A DNA stretch of 59,275 nucleotides from JAWWPY01 sp964412845 (GTDB lineage Bacteria; Actinomycetota; Actinomycetes; Streptosporangiales; Streptosporangiaceae). Numbering within the stretch: position 1 is the first letter of the stretch; each line of letters opens with the position of its first letter. The DNA lies in assembly GCA_964412845.1 (NCBI GenBank), contig CAYPQM010000014.1, positions 1 through 59,275 on the forward strand, read 5' to 3'. The position numbers and the translations under genes were made by a program. Shown here piece by piece: positions 58,899 to 59,275 of this stretch. The notes under the pieces were generated by a model. It saw only the letters and a program-made list of their open reading frames with translations. It was not told the DNA's origin and ran no database searches.

Positions 58899-59275
58899 TC
58901 ACGGCTCGCGGTGGCCTTGGCGGCCAGCCGTGGCGAGCTGGGCGCGGATTTGGCCAACTTCAGGAGCACCCAGCTCGGTATATAGGGTCAGGGCTTCTTC
59001 CCAGTGGTGGCGGGCTTGGTCGAAGTCACCGGTGGCGTGGTGGATGTGGGCGAAGCCGTTGTGGGCGCGGGCCCGCTGATCCTGGTCGCCGATCTGACTG
59101 GCCAGGTTGAGGGCGATGCCGTGCTGGACGCGAGCGTGCTCGGGCCGGCTGGCGGCATGCAGGGTCTCACCGATGCCGTTGAGTGCCTGCGCTTCGCCGG
59201 ACCGGTCACCGATCTGACGGAACAGGGCCAGGGCCTGCCGGTGACAGTCTTCGGCCTGCTGGTGGCGGCCCTGCA
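58899..59275 (-). CDS. tetratricopeptide-repeat protein, 5' end outside the window
   Basis: The minus frame is open from the right edge and ends at TGA 58901-58899, encoding about 125 C-terminal residues. They form tandem TPR units: AEDCHRQALALFRQIGDRSG, then EHARVQHGIALNLASQIGDQ and DQARHHWEEALTLYTELGAP. This resembles the C-terminus of actinomycete regulators that carry TPRs after an NB-ARC ATPase and BTAD, but the N-terminal domains are not in the window. No start codon is visible in the window, so it is a true partial gene. Confidence 0.82.
   Translation of the reverse strand, partial: QGRHQQAEDCHRQALALFRQIGDRSGEAQALNGIGETLHAASRPEHARVQHGIALNLASQIGDQDQRARAHNGFAHIHHATGDFDQARHHWEEALTLYTELGAPEVGQIRAQLATAGRQGHREP

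Noticed and set aside
1..59275. CRISPR array, rRNA, tRNA, prophage or insertion sequence
   Set aside because: No regularly spaced repeats with unique spacers, no tRNA cloverleaf or rRNA motif noticed, and no transposase or integrase motif in any credible frame.

Overview
The window is high-GC DNA from an actinomycete. The markers are WhiJ-type regulator/DUF397 pairs, a DUF574-type SAM methyltransferase, the DUF3516 helicase, BTAD and CHAT proteins, many GTG/TTG starts, and a caa3-type CtaG operon. I cannot name the genus. It is a scaffold rather than finished sequence: a 100-N gap (3276-3375) sits inside a 15-bp tandem repeat, and both window ends cut genes (der on the left, a TPR protein on the right).

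Layout. 1-2.8 kb: der (5'-truncated) and bioA. 2.8-7.3 kb: a WhiJ-like regulatory island with an anti-sigma-type ATPase, two XRE/DUF5753 + DUF397 pairs and a SAM methyltransferase. 7.3-9.2 kb: an aldo/keto reductase and a secreted trypsin-like protease. 9.5-13.5 kb: a cytochrome oxidase/copper operon (membrane-SCO1 fusion, lipoprotein, CtaG). 14-16.4 kb: a degenerate GGDEF membrane protein, a 91-aa protein and a membrane-anchored CBM2. 16.5-18.1 kb: aspartyl-tRNA synthetase behind a probable translational T-box. 18.2-24.4 kb: a protease with two near-identical catalytic domains, PaiB, an aldo/keto reductase, the MarR/YceI pair and two oxidoreductases.

24.4-31.8 kb is the most unusual metabolic locus. 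A PAS histidine kinase has Asn in place of the phosphoacceptor His. It is followed by a tightly overlapping operon of a response regulator fused to a PIG-L deacetylase, an ATP-grasp protein, a PHP phosphoesterase, a processive-type GT2 glycosyltransferase and a 79-aa membrane protein. I infer a regulated surface-glycan (amino-sugar) pathway. 31.8-38.6 kb holds nucleic-acid maintenance genes (DUF3516 helicase, SbcD, SbcC), closed by a 24-bp perfect hairpin. 38.7-44.5 kb holds a secreted beta-helix protein, a PLP decarboxylase and a carboxylesterase.

44.7-48.9 kb looks like a conflict or defence island: a membrane TrkA-N/RyR-type protein, a low-GC TIR-like nucleotide-binding protein, a RipA-family membrane protein and a small overlapping partner. 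49-55.3 kb is a second conflict-type cluster: sigma factor, TPR-CHAT protease, cytosolic subtilase and BTAD regulator. It is followed by a Cys-rich protein, a possible HhH/linker protein and a nitronate monooxygenase-like enzyme with a palindromic operator. The two clusters together are the best place to look for an undescribed system.
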